DNA from: Sporobacter termitidis DSM 10068
GTDB lineage: Bacteria; Bacillota; Clostridia; Oscillospirales; Oscillospiraceae
Assembly: GCF_900130065.1 (NCBI RefSeq)
Contig: NZ_FQXV01000009.1
Coordinates: forward strand, 62,001-126,000
Length of the DNA stretch: 64,000 nucleotides
Reading direction: 5' to 3'
Of this stretch, positions 7,805 to 17,176 are shown one piece after another (position 1 is the first letter of the stretch; each line of letters starts with the position of its first letter). The notes beneath the pieces were generated by a model. The model ran no database searches, was not told the origin of the DNA, and worked only from the letters and a program-made list of their open reading frames with translations. The position numbers were made by a program, and so were the translations under genes.

Positions 7805-8596
7805 TTACAGCACGCAGGAGAAGCCGCCGTCGACTTTGATCTCGGCGCCGTTGACGTAGTCGGACGCCTTGGAGGCGAGGAATACCACGGTGCCCATCAG
7901 GTCGTTCAGGTCGCCCCAGTAGCCCGCGGCGATCCTCGACGTGATGTGGTCGTAGAACGCCTTGTCGGCGCTGACGGCGATGTTCATGTCCGTCTGAATA
8001 AAGCCGGGGCAAATGGCGTTCGTCTGGATGTTGTACTCGCCCAGCTCGTTGGCGAAATCGCGCGTGATGCCGATAACGCCGTGCTTGGCCGTGACGTAGG
8101 CCGGGCATTTTTTATCGCCGCTGAAGGACAGCGCCGAGCCGATGTTGATGATCTTGCCGCTCTTTTGCTTGACCATAACCTTGGCGACCTCGTGACCGAG
8201 GAAATAGACGGCCTTCAGCTGGAGGTCGAGCACGCGGTCGTACGCCTCGTCCGGGAACTCCAGGAAATCCGCGAAGTGGTTTGTGCCGGCGTTGTTCACA
8301 AGGATATCGATGTGCCCGTACTCCTTCAGGCAACCGTCCACGACGGACTTCAGATAATTCTTGTCCGTCAGGTCGCCCCTGATAAAGGCCACGCGGCGCC
8401 CCTCGGCCTCGATGAGGCGCTTGACGTCGGAGACATCCTCCGTAAAGTGCGGGATATAAAGATCGGCGCCCGCCTTGGCGAAAGCGACGGCGTAGCCCAT
8501 GCCGAGACCCTGGTTGGCCCCGGTCACGATGGCGACCTTGCCCTTCAGGCTGAAATAATCCATTGAAAACGCGGCAATTTTATCTATAGCGCTCAT
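7805..8596 (-). CDS. SDR-family oxidoreductase (KduD-like)
   Basis: A 263-residue NAD(P)-dependent short-chain dehydrogenase with TGANQGLG near residue 25, NNAG near 105, a Ser in NIGSALSFS and the YVTAK catalytic Tyr-Lys pair. It ends with the common DGGFS tail. The overall pattern resembles 2-dehydro-3-deoxy-D-gluconate 5-dehydrogenase and gluconate 5-dehydrogenase, so a sugar acid, ketose or polyol substrate is likely. It is the last gene of the four-gene minus-strand operon, 12 bases after the transketolase subunit, with an AAGGAGG site. Confidence 0.88.
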   Translation of the reverse strand: MSAIDKIAAFSMDYFSLKGKVAIVTGANQGLGMGYAVAFAKAGADLYIPHFTEDVSDVKRLIEAEGRRVAFIRGDLTDKNYLKSVVDGCLKEYGHIDILVNNAGTNHFADFLEFPDEAYDRVLDLQLKAVYFLGHEVAKVMVKQKSGKIINIGSALSFSGDKKCPAYVTAKHGVIGITRDFANELGEYNIQTNAICPGFIQTDMNIAVSADKAFYDHITSRIAAGYWGDLNDLMGTVVFLASKASDYVNGAEIKVDGGFSCVL

Positions 8597-8608
8597 AATT
8601 CGGCCTCC

Positions 8609-9592
8609 TTACAGCGTTTTGGGCTTGCTCATGACCTCGCTCACCGTCTTGGCGATACCGTCGGGGTCCATGCCGTAGTGCTTGTAGATTTCATCGGGAT
8701 CGCCAAGGACCGCGAACTTGTCGGGCAGGCCGATGCGCTTGAACTTGCCGGAGAAGCCGGCCTCGCACAGGACCTCCGCGACGCTGCCGCCCAGGCCGCC
8801 GTTGATGGAGTGCTCCTCGACGGTGAAGATGTTGCCTGTCTCGCGGGCGCACTTGAGGATCATGTCCACATCCAAGGGCTTGACGGTGTGCATGTCGATG
8901 ACGCGGGCGTTGATGCCGTGCTTTTCCTTGAGGATCTTGGCGCCCATGAGGGACCAGTAGACGGAGGAGCCGGCGGAGATGATCGTCAGGTCATTGCCGG
9001 GCAGCGTCTCGATGGCTTTGCCGATCTGGAAGTCATAGTCGTTGTCGGCGTAGACGTTGGGGGAGCCGCCGCGGTCGATGCGGATGACCATGGGGCCCTT
9101 GAAGGTGAGGGACTGGCGGATAACTTTGCAGCACTGGGCCGCGTCCGCCGGGACGACGACGGTGAGGTTCGGGATGGCGTGATAGAGCGCCAGGTCCGCG
9201 ATGCAGTTGTGGGTCGGGCCGCCGGCGGCGGTCACGCCGGCATGGGTGCCAATGAGGCGGACGTTGACGTCGTTATAGGCGATGTCGGTGTGGATCTGGT
9301 CGGCCGCGCGCAGGGACAGGAACGGCCCGAACACCTGGGAGTAGACCACCTCGCCGGAGAGGGCGAGACCGGCTGAAGCGCCGACCTGGTCCGGCTCGGC
9401 AATGCCGAAGTTGAAGCATCTCTCGGGGTATTTTTTCAAAAGCTGCCCGGCGCTGGAGGAGGGGGCCACGTTGTCCGTATAGGTGAACACAAAGTCCAGA
9501 CCCTCGTCGGCCATCCGCGTCAGCTCCTCGCCGTAGGCCTCGCGGGCGTTAGACAGCATCTGGTCAAAGTTAAAAGTCGATTTAACGCTCAT
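8609..9592 (-). CDS. Transketolase, C-terminal (pyrimidine-binding) subunit
   Basis: 327 residues that match the Pyr and C-terminal domains of transketolase. The segment FGIAEPDQVGASAGLALSG holds the glutamate that activates thiamine diphosphate, and the C-terminal domain begins near the GNDLTIISAGSSVYWSL strand. Split transketolases of this kind are common in Clostridia and serve special sugar pathways as well as the pentose phosphate pathway. The start overlaps the stop of the N-terminal subunit by one base (TAATG), so the two are translationally coupled and form one enzyme. Confidence 0.95.
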   Translation of the reverse strand: MSVKSTFNFDQMLSNAREAYGEELTRMADEGLDFVFTYTDNVAPSSSAGQLLKKYPERCFNFGIAEPDQVGASAGLALSGEVVYSQVFGPFLSLRAADQIHTDIAYNDVNVRLIGTHAGVTAAGGPTHNCIADLALYHAIPNLTVVVPADAAQCCKVIRQSLTFKGPMVIRIDRGGSPNVYADNDYDFQIGKAIETLPGNDLTIISAGSSVYWSLMGAKILKEKHGINARVIDMHTVKPLDVDMILKCARETGNIFTVEEHSINGGLGGSVAEVLCEAGFSGKFKRIGLPDKFAVLGDPDEIYKHYGMDPDGIAKTVSEVMSKPKTL

Positions 9593-10461
9593 TATTTCTT
9601 CTCCTTTTTGCTTTTCTCAAGGGAGGCCAGAGCCTGCTCAAGCTGCTCCTTGGCGATGCCGCCGCCGTGCCACTTGTGATTGCCTTCCATAAAATCAACG
9701 CCCTTGCCCTTGACGGTGTTGGCGATGATGGCGGTCGGTTTGCCCTTCTTCGAATGGTCCACAGGCGGGAGCTTATCAAAGGCCGCGCAGACCTGGGCCA
9801 TATCGTTGCCGTCGGCGACGTTCAGGACGTTCCAGTTGAAAGCCTCAAGCTTCTTGTCCAGGGGATCGATGTTCATGATCTCCTCGGTGGTGCCCGTCAT
9901 CTGCAGGGCGTTCTTGTCCACGATCAGCACAAGATTCGACAGGCCGAAGTGGGCGCCGGACATGAGCGCTTCCCAGTTGGTGCCCTCGTTGAGCTCGCCG
10001 TCGCCGGTGAGGACGAAGACGCGGTAATTCTTCTTCTGCTTCCTGGCGCCGAGCGCGTAGCCCACAGCCACGGGCAGCCCGTGGCCCAGGGAGCCGGCGG
10101 AAACCTCGATCTGCTCGCAGTATTTCCTGTTGGAGTGCATGCCGAACTTCGCCGTGTCCAACGTCTCGAAATGCTCTACCATGTAATCCATTGTGTAGGC
10201 GCCGAGATCGGAGAAGATGGTAAACAGCGTCTCGCTGCAGTGACCCTTGGAGAGGATGAAGCGGTCACGGTTTTCATCGCAGGTGTTGTGCACGTCGTAA
10301 TTCAGATACTTGTAGTATGCGGCCACGGCGACCTCGACCATGGACAGCTCGCCGCCCAGGTGGCCCATGCCGATTCTGTAAATGAAGTTCAGGAGGTCGT
10401 GGCGGATCTTATAGGCCTTTTCCTCCAGTTCGGGGATTGTCAAATTTTTCTTTTCACTCAT
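9592..10461 (-). CDS. Transketolase, N-terminal (TPP-binding) subunit
   Basis: 289 residues carrying the thiamine-diphosphate domain: the early GMGHLGGELS segment, SKGH, and the GDGELNEGTNWEA diphosphate motif with the later DKN pair. It pairs with the downstream C-terminal subunit. An AAGGAGA site lies before the ATG. Flanking genes are a Zn-alcohol dehydrogenase 12 bases upstream and an SDR downstream, so the operon probably interconverts a sugar, polyol or related compound by oxidation, two-carbon transfer and reduction. No kinase or isomerase is encoded with it. Confidence 0.95.
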   Translation of the reverse strand: MSEKKNLTIPELEEKAYKIRHDLLNFIYRIGMGHLGGELSMVEVAVAAYYKYLNYDVHNTCDENRDRFILSKGHCSETLFTIFSDLGAYTMDYMVEHFETLDTAKFGMHSNRKYCEQIEVSAGSLGHGLPVAVGYALGARKQKKNYRVFVLTGDGELNEGTNWEALMSGAHFGLSNLVLIVDKNALQMTGTTEEIMNIDPLDKKLEAFNWNVLNVADGNDMAQVCAAFDKLPPVDHSKKGKPTAIIANTVKGKGVDFMEGNHKWHGGGIAKEQLEQALASLEKSKKEKK

Positions 10462-10473
10462 AAGGGGCTCTCC

Positions 10474-11526
10474 TTATTCAAATTTGTTGCATTCGATGAG
10501 GATTTTGATATGCTTGCCGGAGACCTGCGCTTTAAAGGCCTCTTCGGCGTCGTCGATGGAGAAGACCTTCGACGTAAACTCCTCCAACTGGAATTTCGGG
10601 AAGATCTGCCAGGTGCGGGGGAAGGTGTAGGGCGAGACGTACATGCCCGTGATGGTCAGCTCGTTGGCGTAAAGATGCTTGTAGAGGTTCAGGGGCATTT
10701 CATAGGTATTGGGATACATGGCGGCATAGATGAGCTTGCCGCCCAGCGCCGCGATGAACGGCAGGTCGTAGACGGCGCGGGTAGAGCCGGAGCAATCGAC
10801 GACGACGTCGTAGCCCTTGCCGTCCGTCAGCTCCATGGCCGCTTTCTTGATGTCCACCGCCGTCGGGTCGATCGTATGGTCGGCGCCGTATTTGAGCGCC
10901 AGCGCGCGGCGGTCGGCGATGGGCTCGACGAGCGTCAGGTTGGACGCGCCCATCATATGGACAGCCTGGGTGGCCAGAAGGCCGATGGGGCCGCCGCCGA
11001 CGATGATGACGCGCTGGCCGATCTTCATGTCGATCTTGTCCATCAGGCGGACGGCGACGGAGACGGGCTCCAGGAGGCAGGCCTGCTTCAGGCTGATGCT
11101 GTCGGGCATTTTATAGACCTGGGATTCATGCCAGACGACGTACTCGCTCATTCCGGGGTTGTTGGATTCGTTGGCGTGCTCGCAAAATTGCTGCTGGCCG
11201 TTTTGGCAATAATAGCATGTCCCGCAGAAGTGGAGAAAATTCCCTGCGACACGGTCGCCGACCTTGAGACCCTTCTTGGTGGCCTTCGGGCCCAGCTCGA
11301 CAATGACGCCGGAAACCTCATGGCCCAGTCCGAACGGGACTTCCCATCCGAAAATGTTTTCCACGAGGTGCGGGTCGGAACCGCAGATGGCGCAATAGGC
11401 GACCTTGATGCGCACATCCTCCGGCCCCAGGGGCTGCATGGGGATATCCGTGACCTTGACCTGACCGCGCTTGGATTCGTCCGGGTCCTTCAGACTACCG
11501 ATTTTGACGACAGTAACCGATTTCAT
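10474..11526 (-). CDS. Zn-dependent alcohol/polyol dehydrogenase (MDR family)
   Basis: About 350 residues. The catalytic zinc site is seen in CAICGSDPH and GHEVSG, the structural zinc cysteines in CGTCYYCQNGQQQFC, and the Rossmann motif in VGGGPIGLL. It resembles threonine and sorbitol dehydrogenases. The ATG at 11526 was chosen because a GAGGAGG site lies 9 bases before it; the in-frame ATG 15 bases upstream has no such site. It is the first gene of the transketolase operon and has its own promoter, which faces the AraC gene. Confidence 0.93.
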   Translation of the reverse strand: MKSVTVVKIGSLKDPDESKRGQVKVTDIPMQPLGPEDVRIKVAYCAICGSDPHLVENIFGWEVPFGLGHEVSGVIVELGPKATKKGLKVGDRVAGNFLHFCGTCYYCQNGQQQFCEHANESNNPGMSEYVVWHESQVYKMPDSISLKQACLLEPVSVAVRLMDKIDMKIGQRVIIVGGGPIGLLATQAVHMMGASNLTLVEPIADRRALALKYGADHTIDPTAVDIKKAAMELTDGKGYDVVVDCSGSTRAVYDLPFIAALGGKLIYAAMYPNTYEMPLNLYKHLYANELTITGMYVSPYTFPRTWQIFPKFQLEEFTSKVFSIDDAEEAFKAQVSGKHIKILIECNKFE

Positions 11527-11562
11527 GTGTGTATACCTCCTCATGGTATGACTCATGGTTAA

Positions 11563-11591
11563 ATTATATTATTCACCGGCGTACAATTCAA
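11563..11591 (-). promoter_or_regulatory. Promoter of the dehydrogenase/transketolase operon
   Basis: On the minus strand TTGAAT, a 17-base spacer and TATAAT, ending about 37 bases before the dehydrogenase start. It is divergent from the AraC promoter, so the activator probably binds in the 70 bases between them. Confidence 0.75.
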
Positions 11592-11655
11592 TCGTCCGGC
11601 AAGACACGTTTGGCCCGTTTGTGTCCGTCTGCGCTAGACGGGGCCGAAATCGTGC

Positions 11656-11684
11656 TTGTCGCCGAAAAATATTATTGGTATAAT
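11656..11684 (+). promoter_or_regulatory. Promoter of the AraC-family regulator
   Basis: TTGTCG, a 17-base spacer and TATAAT, with the start codon 42 bases further on. Confidence 0.75.
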
Positions 11685-11725
11685 GAATAACAGCTAATTA
11701 TACAATAGATTTGGGGGAGTTGTAT

Positions 11726-12625
11726 ATGGAAAAAGGTCAAAACAGCAACCTCTATATACCATATCAGATCCCGATCCAGATGTCGGATTACGAGCTCTCC
11801 GTCAAATACCTGGAAAGGCTCGACGAGACCTGCGTGGAATTTACGCACACCCACTTAAACTACGAAATTTACTATATCCTCGAGGGCCGGATGCGCATGC
11901 ACATCGGCGGGCAGGAGCACCTTTTGCTGCCCAACCATTTCATTCTCATCCCCCCGGGCGTGTCCCATGGGGCCGTTTACAACCCCGACGAGAAAAAGGT
12001 CTACGTGGTCTTCGTCTTCGGCATCCACAAGAACTCCGAGGCCGCCTCCCGCCGCGCTCCGGAGCATGAATTCGTGCGCCTTTTTGAAAGCGCGCTGTCG
12101 GAAAAGCTGTACGTCATCGCCGAGGACGCAAACAGCTGCAGCGGCATCCTGTCCGCCATTGAGCGGGAGGCCACGGAAAAACCGCTGGGCTGGCAGCTCC
12201 TGCTCGTGGATTACTGCCGGGAGTATTTTATCAAGGTCCTGCGCAATATCCTCACGGCGGGGAGCGGCGACGAAGGGCAGCCGGACGCCGGCCAGTCAAA
12301 CCTCGCCGTGAAGATCACCAAATTCATGCAGGAGCATTACCAGGAGAACCTCTCCCTTGAGGACGTGTCGAAGGCGTTTCACATCACGCCGCGCCATATC
12401 ACCAGGATATTCAGCGATTATTTCGGCACCAGCTTCCGCAAGACGCTCAGCATTTACCGGCTCAATTACGCGAAGAACTATCTCCGCTACACGGACAAGC
12501 CGGTGGAGGAGATCGCGGAGCTTGTGGGCATGTCGGCCCCCCAGACGCTCTACCGCCTGTTCAAGGAAAACGAGGGCATGACGATCTCCGAGTACAGGAA
12601 GTACCACCGGCAAAAAGACGATTGA
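11726..12625 (+). CDS. AraC-family transcriptional regulator with cupin sensor
   Basis: About 299 residues. The N-terminal part is an AraC-type cupin (HTHLNYEIYYILEGRM, then LIPPGVSHG), which senses a small ligand. The C-terminal 100 residues have the two helix-turn-helix units (LSLEDVSKAFHITPRHITRI and VEEIAELVGMSAPQTLYRLF). The ATG at 11726 follows a GGGGGAG site; the upstream TTG lies inside that site and was rejected. It is divergent from the dehydrogenase/transketolase operon and probably activates it in response to the substrate of that pathway. Confidence 0.93.
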   Translation: MEKGQNSNLYIPYQIPIQMSDYELSVKYLERLDETCVEFTHTHLNYEIYYILEGRMRMHIGGQEHLLLPNHFILIPPGVSHGAVYNPDEKKVYVVFVFGIHKNSEAASRRAPEHEFVRLFESALSEKLYVIAEDANSCSGILSAIEREATEKPLGWQLLLVDYCREYFIKVLRNILTAGSGDEGQPDAGQSNLAVKITKFMQEHYQENLSLEDVSKAFHITPRHITRIFSDYFGTSFRKTLSIYRLNYAKNYLRYTDKPVEEIAELVGMSAPQTLYRLFKENEGMTISEYRKYHRQKDD

Positions 12626-12672
12626 AAAAACGGGATCAGCGCGGCAATTGTCCGGCTGGTCCCGTTTTACGT
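12626..12672 (+). terminator. Terminator of the AraC gene
   Basis: A stem CGGGATCAGC/GCTGGTCCCG, one wobble pair, flanked by AAAA and TTTT. It can work in both directions and lies between the convergent AraC and HD-GYP genes. Confidence 0.75.
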
Positions 12673-12695
12673 GCAACCTGTTTATTTTTCCGGGC

Positions 12696-13781
12696 CTAAA
12701 AGGCGCTGTTGTCGTTTACAATGCCTTCGATGACGATGCTGAGGAGGTTATAATCGGTCATCAGGTTGAGCTCGAACGGCATCACGTCCTCGCCGCCCGC
12801 CTTGATCACCCGGACCCGCGGCCGCATGCAGACCTCCTCAAAATTTTCAAGGACGATCGCCGTATACCCGTTGGAGAGGCGCACGGTGGTACCGATGGGA
12901 TAGGGCGCGACCTTTCGGATAAAAATGGTGGAGACCCGCGGGTCAAATATCGATTCCACCCCGCCCAGCACATACTCCATCGCCTCGGAGGGGCTCTGCG
13001 CCTTCCGATACGGCCGCTCCGACGTCAGCGCGTCGTACACGTCCGCCACGGCGATGATTTTGCCGAACAGCGATATCTCGCCGCCGCATTTTCCGTTGGG
13101 ATAACCGGAGCCGTCGTATTTCTCGTGGTGATCGATGATGCCGGTGTAGATGACCGACTGCAGCCTGAATTTGTTCCTGGCGTAATCGTACCCAAGCTGG
13201 GAGTGCTTCTTGACCTCCTCGAATTCCTCCGGCGTCAGGATTCCCGGCTTGTTGATGATCTTCTTGTTGATAAAGACCTTTCCGATATCGTGCAGTATGG
13301 CGCTCAGGCCCAGGCGCGAGAGCGTGTCCCGGTCGAGGCCCATGGCGATGCCCGTGACGATCGACAAAACGGCGACGTTTACCGAATGGAGATATGTATA
13401 GTTGTCGTAGCATTTCAGGTCGATCATGTTGACCATCATGTATCTGTTTGCCAGCAGCTCGTCCACAATGCCGTCGACCTGCTGCATGATGCCCACGATT
13501 TTCGCTTTTGGGTCGCCCCGGTCCTTGGCCTCCGTAAATATTTTTTTGACGCCCTTGGCGGTCTCCATTCTGAGCTCGTCGCTGATGGTGCTGATGACGC
13601 TGATATCTCTGGACAAATCGTCGTCTATATACAGTCCGGGGAATTTCTTTCGCTGGATGCTGTCAATATTCTTTTTACTCAGTTCGACGCCGGCAATAAG
13701 CAGTTTTTCGTTGTTTTTACCGTATAACGTTCTGGCGACCCGCATGCCTTCCCGCAAACAGTTTGCCGGCACGAATCTCAT
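12696..13781 (-). CDS. HD-GYP domain protein, probable cyclic-di-GMP phosphodiesterase
   Basis: 361 residues. The HD-GYP domain spans roughly 125-310 with HDIGK and the family hallmark HHEKYDGSGYP, followed by ADVYDALTSERPYRKA. The N-terminal 120 residues resemble the DUF3391-like region found before many HD-GYP domains, and the C-terminal 60 residues form a small beta-rich tail. The protein would hydrolyse cyclic di-GMP or a related dinucleotide in the cytosol. A G-rich AGGGGG site precedes the ATG. It stands alone between terminators, so its target process cannot be inferred from context. Confidence 0.92.
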   Translation of the reverse strand: MRFVPANCLREGMRVARTLYGKNNEKLLIAGVELSKKNIDSIQRKKFPGLYIDDDLSRDISVISTISDELRMETAKGVKKIFTEAKDRGDPKAKIVGIMQQVDGIVDELLANRYMMVNMIDLKCYDNYTYLHSVNVAVLSIVTGIAMGLDRDTLSRLGLSAILHDIGKVFINKKIINKPGILTPEEFEEVKKHSQLGYDYARNKFRLQSVIYTGIIDHHEKYDGSGYPNGKCGGEISLFGKIIAVADVYDALTSERPYRKAQSPSEAMEYVLGGVESIFDPRVSTIFIRKVAPYPIGTTVRLSNGYTAIVLENFEEVCMRPRVRVIKAGGEDVMPFELNLMTDYNLLSIVIEGIVNDNSAF

Positions 13782-13930
13782 GACTATTCCCCCTGGGGCG
13801 CGTATTTATAAGGAAAGGAGCATCAAATCGCGAAATATGGCCCATTATCAGCTAATACATCTATTATCGATTCAAAAAGCCGCGCGATTAATCGTTTGGG
13901 TCAAGATTCCTTGAAGGGAAGCGCAAATTT

Positions 13931-13960
13931 GCCCCGCCGCGGCGGTGGGCGCGGCGGGGC
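13931..13960 (-). terminator. Terminator of the Fe-alcohol dehydrogenase
   Basis: GCCCCGCCGC and its perfect complement around a 10-base loop, 20 bases after the stop, followed on the minus strand by AAATTTG. The U-run is weak but the stem is very stable. Confidence 0.55.
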
Positions 13961-13979
13961 GGATGGTATTTATGTAAAG

Positions 13980-15140
13980 CTAAGCGTCGTAAGCCTTGCC
14001 GAGGATCTCCCTCAGGTCGCCGGTCGAAACCGGCCGGGCCGAAAAATGGAACGGGGAATACGCCAAAATGTCCGGGACGGCGGCCAGCAGCGCCTCCTTT
14101 GACGCGACGAGCGTTTTCAGCCCCGGCATGCCGATAAGGCCGTACAGCGCGCGCACCGTCCCGCGGGCGGTTTTCCCGATTTCCTCCGGGGCGGCGCTTT
14201 CCGAAACCTCGGCGCCCAGCAGGCGGGCGACCGCCGCGACCTTTTCGGGGATGGCCGGGGCGAGGAATTCCAGCGCTTCCGGCAGGGTCGCGCCGCAGGC
14301 CGTCCCATGGGGCAGATGGAAGACCGTGCCGAGCACGAGCCCGATCTCGTGGGGGACGTTGCAGAAGGGGCCCATGATCGACAGTCCCGCCAGCGTGGCC
14401 GCCAGCTGCAGCCCCTCCCGGGCCTTGAGGTCGGCGCTGTTTTTAAACACGGCCGGCAGGTTTTTGCCGATGAGCGAAATCGCCTCCCGCGCCAGCACGT
14501 CGCTGATGGCGTTGGGCTCGCCCGAGGTAAAGGCCTCCACGGCGTGGCACAGCGCGTCCACCGCCGTTGACGCCGTCACCGGGAGCGGCAGGCCGAGCGC
14601 CAGCTCCGGGTCGACGATGCCGAGATTCGTCGCGCAGGGGACGTTTTGCTTGACGCCCCGCTTCGTATCGGTGATGACGCCGCCGGGCGTAGCTTCGCTG
14701 CCGGTCCCGGAGGTGGTGGGGATGACGATAATGGGTTTCATCGTCTTGTCGTCGGGCTGGACGTCCTCGTAAGCCAGATAATAATTGCTGATAGGCGGCG
14801 GGTTCGTCAAAAGGACCTTTGCAGCCTTGCCCGTGTCCAGCGCGCTGCCGCCGCCCACGGCCACGACGCCGTCCACCCTCTCGCGGACGCCGAGAGCGCC
14901 GGCCGCCTCCACCGTATAGTCGGGCGGGTCCGGCAGCACGCCGTCATAGCAGACGGTTTCGATGCCGGCCGCGTGGATGTGCCCCAGAATCCTATCGGCG
15001 ATACCGGCGGCCTTGACGCCCTTGTCGTAGACCACCAGGACCTTTTTGCAGCCGAACTCCTTCAGCTTCTCCCCAATCAGCCCGGAGACGCCGCAGCCGA
15101 AGAGGATGGGGTTTGTACTGGCTAAAAACGTGCTGTGCAT
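13980..15140 (-). CDS. Iron-containing alcohol dehydrogenase
   Basis: 386 residues of the group III Fe-ADH family. The NAD-binding GGGSALDTGKA motif is near residue 100, PTTSGTGSEATPG near 145, and metal-ligand candidates are in DALCHAVEAFTS and FCNVPHEIGLVLG with HLPHGTACG. The substrate is unknown. The ATG at 15140 was preferred to the adjacent GTG because the GGAGGG site is then 6 bases away. It is divergent from the CorA gene and is followed by a GC-rich hairpin. Confidence 0.93.
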   Translation of the reverse strand: MHSTFLASTNPILFGCGVSGLIGEKLKEFGCKKVLVVYDKGVKAAGIADRILGHIHAAGIETVCYDGVLPDPPDYTVEAAGALGVRERVDGVVAVGGGSALDTGKAAKVLLTNPPPISNYYLAYEDVQPDDKTMKPIIVIPTTSGTGSEATPGGVITDTKRGVKQNVPCATNLGIVDPELALGLPLPVTASTAVDALCHAVEAFTSGEPNAISDVLAREAISLIGKNLPAVFKNSADLKAREGLQLAATLAGLSIMGPFCNVPHEIGLVLGTVFHLPHGTACGATLPEALEFLAPAIPEKVAAVARLLGAEVSESAAPEEIGKTARGTVRALYGLIGMPGLKTLVASKEALLAAVPDILAYSPFHFSARPVSTGDLREILGKAYDA

Positions 15141-15232
15141 CACAATCCCTCCATGATATATTTCCGAATGACTTTTCCCTGATTTTGGCGTAAAATAAAC
15201 GCGGACGAATCGGGCCCGAAGGAGATGCTCTC

Positions 15233-16063
15233 ATGCGCAAAATTTTAAAATCAAATGAAATGGCGGTGCTGCAGGACGACGTGAATATCAGCCGCGCCGA
15301 CCTTTTGAACGCCGAGCGGCACATTTGCCTGAAGCTCGGCCCGGGAAAGTTCCTTCTCGCCCTGCATTACTGCGACATCAGAAACGCCGCGCGCAAGGAC
15401 TCAAAGGTGTTCATTTACTGCAGCCCGGAGCACCTGATTTATCTCAGCGATAACAAAGAGTGCGCGAAGGTCGCGGGACAAATCGACGAAGGGATCGACA
15501 CCTATCGTCAGCTCCTCGAATTTTTTGTCACCATCTGCACCGACGATCTGCATGAGCTGGAAAAGGTCGAGGACAGGATCACAAAGCTCGAGGATATGCT
15601 GCTGACCAGGAAAAACCGCCTGGATAACGGCCCGGACAAAATCATCGCCATCCGCCGGGATCTGCTGAATGTAAAACGGTATTATGAGCAGCTCGGCTTC
15701 ATTGCCGGCGAGTTTGCCGAGGACGAGAACGACGTTCTGCCGCCGGACATCCAGGCAAGATTTTATTCTTTTTCCCGGCGTATCGACCACCTCCTCAGCT
15801 CCGTGCTGCATCTGCGCGAATATATCACGCAGGTCAGAGAGGCGTATCAGGCCCAGCTTGACATCCAGCAAAATCAGATTATGAAGGTTTTTACCGTCAT
15901 CAGCGGCATATTTATGCCCCTGACACTCATTGTGGGCTGGTACGGTATGAACCTGCGGATGCCGGAATACGGCTGGAGCTCAGGGTACGCTTTTGTCATC
16001 CTTCTGAGCGTTGTTGTCTGCGTCGGCTGTCTGGCCGTTTTCAGGCTTAAGAAATGGTTCTAG
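15233..16063 (+). CDS. corA: CorA-family divalent cation (magnesium) transporter
   Basis: 276 residues. A long charged helical cytoplasmic region (about 60-215) is followed by two C-terminal membrane segments, VFTVISGIFMPLTLIVGW and the last 25 residues before LKKWF. The pore signature is present as YGMN between them. CorA works as a pentamer in the cell membrane. An AAGGAG site lies before the ATG. The protein is shorter at the N-terminus than E. coli CorA, as is common in Clostridia. Zinc or other cations remain possible substrates. Confidence 0.9.
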   Translation: MRKILKSNEMAVLQDDVNISRADLLNAERHICLKLGPGKFLLALHYCDIRNAARKDSKVFIYCSPEHLIYLSDNKECAKVAGQIDEGIDTYRQLLEFFVTICTDDLHELEKVEDRITKLEDMLLTRKNRLDNGPDKIIAIRRDLLNVKRYYEQLGFIAGEFAEDENDVLPPDIQARFYSFSRRIDHLLSSVLHLREYITQVREAYQAQLDIQQNQIMKVFTVISGIFMPLTLIVGWYGMNLRMPEYGWSSGYAFVILLSVVVCVGCLAVFRLKKWF

Positions 16064-16066
16064 GCC

Positions 16067-17176
16067 CTACCTGCCCCGGTTGTCGATGACAGGCTTGATC
16101 TCCCGGCCGGCCTTCATGTTGGCCAGCGCCTCGTTGACATCCTCCAGAGCGTACCGCCGGCTGACGATATCGCCGAAGGGATATTTCGCCTGATGGGTCC
16201 GTATAAACTCCAGCGCCTTGTAGAAATGATGGATGATCGCGCCGCCGCTGCCGATGATCTGCATGTTTTTCTGCAGGATCGTATACGGGGTGAAAGTGAC
16301 CGGCTGCGGCGACGTCTGCCCGATGATCAGGTAGCGCCCGCCCTTCTGCACCATCTCAACGCCCTCGACGAAGGCCGGGGCGAAGCCCGAGCACTCGACG
16401 ACAAGCTCCGGCCCCCTGTTTTTTGTCAGGCCGAAAATGATTGCTTTCCGCTCCGCCGGGTCGGTCACCTCGTCGATGTTGACCACGTGGTCGGCGCCCC
16501 ATTTTTTCGCCAGGTCCAGCCGCTCCTTCGGCGCGCCGACGACAATCACCTGGCCCGCGCCCCCCTCCCGCGCCAGCACCAGGGAATACAGCCCCACCGG
16601 CCCGGCGCCCTGGATGACGACGCTGTCCGCCAGGCCGATGCCGCCCAGCTTTTCAAAGGCGGCCACGACGCTCCGGAACGCGCAGGCCACGCCGATGGCC
16701 TCCTCTTCCGTCAGTTCGCTGGGGATTTTAACGACCTTTGTCACGGGGATAACATATTCGTACTCGGCAAAGCCGCCCATCAGCGCGCCCGGGGGCGACA
16801 TGCCATAGCCGATCCGGTGCTCGCACAGCATGGGCTTGCGGAGAATATTGCAGTAATAGCAGTCATAGCAGTCGGCGTGCGCCCACATGATCCTGTCTCC
16901 GAGCCTGAGCTGCTCGCCGGCCGCGTCATGGGTGCGGCCCCGGCCCAGCTTGACGATCCTGCCGATCGTCTCGTGGCCCATGATAAACGGCAGCGGCGCC
17001 TTGATGCCGAGATTGCCGGCCGATATATGTATATCCGACCCGCAGATGCCCGCCATTTCGACCTTGACCAGAATCCCCCCGTCCCGAACGTCGGGAATCG
17101 GGACCTCACGCAGCTCCAGAGGGCCGCCGTATTCCGTCAGGACGGCCGCCTTGCATGTCTTTGGGATATCCGCCAT
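16067..17176 (-). CDS. Zn-dependent alcohol dehydrogenase (MDR family)
   Basis: 369 residues. The catalytic zinc motif is CGSDIH with GHETIG, the structural zinc cysteines are in CYDCYYCNILRKPMLC, and the nucleotide motif is GAGPVGLYSL. The substrate is not evident. It starts after a strong AAGGAGG site. It is divergent from a LysR gene 256 bases away, and its 3' end nearly touches the convergent corA gene. The LysR protein is its most likely regulator. It is only moderately similar to the dehydrogenase at 10474-11526. Confidence 0.92.
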   Translation of the reverse strand: MADIPKTCKAAVLTEYGGPLELREVPIPDVRDGGILVKVEMAGICGSDIHISAGNLGIKAPLPFIMGHETIGRIVKLGRGRTHDAAGEQLRLGDRIMWAHADCYDCYYCNILRKPMLCEHRIGYGMSPPGALMGGFAEYEYVIPVTKVVKIPSELTEEEAIGVACAFRSVVAAFEKLGGIGLADSVVIQGAGPVGLYSLVLAREGGAGQVIVVGAPKERLDLAKKWGADHVVNIDEVTDPAERKAIIFGLTKNRGPELVVECSGFAPAFVEGVEMVQKGGRYLIIGQTSPQPVTFTPYTILQKNMQIIGSGGAIIHHFYKALEFIRTHQAKYPFGDIVSRRYALEDVNEALANMKAGREIKPVIDNRGR

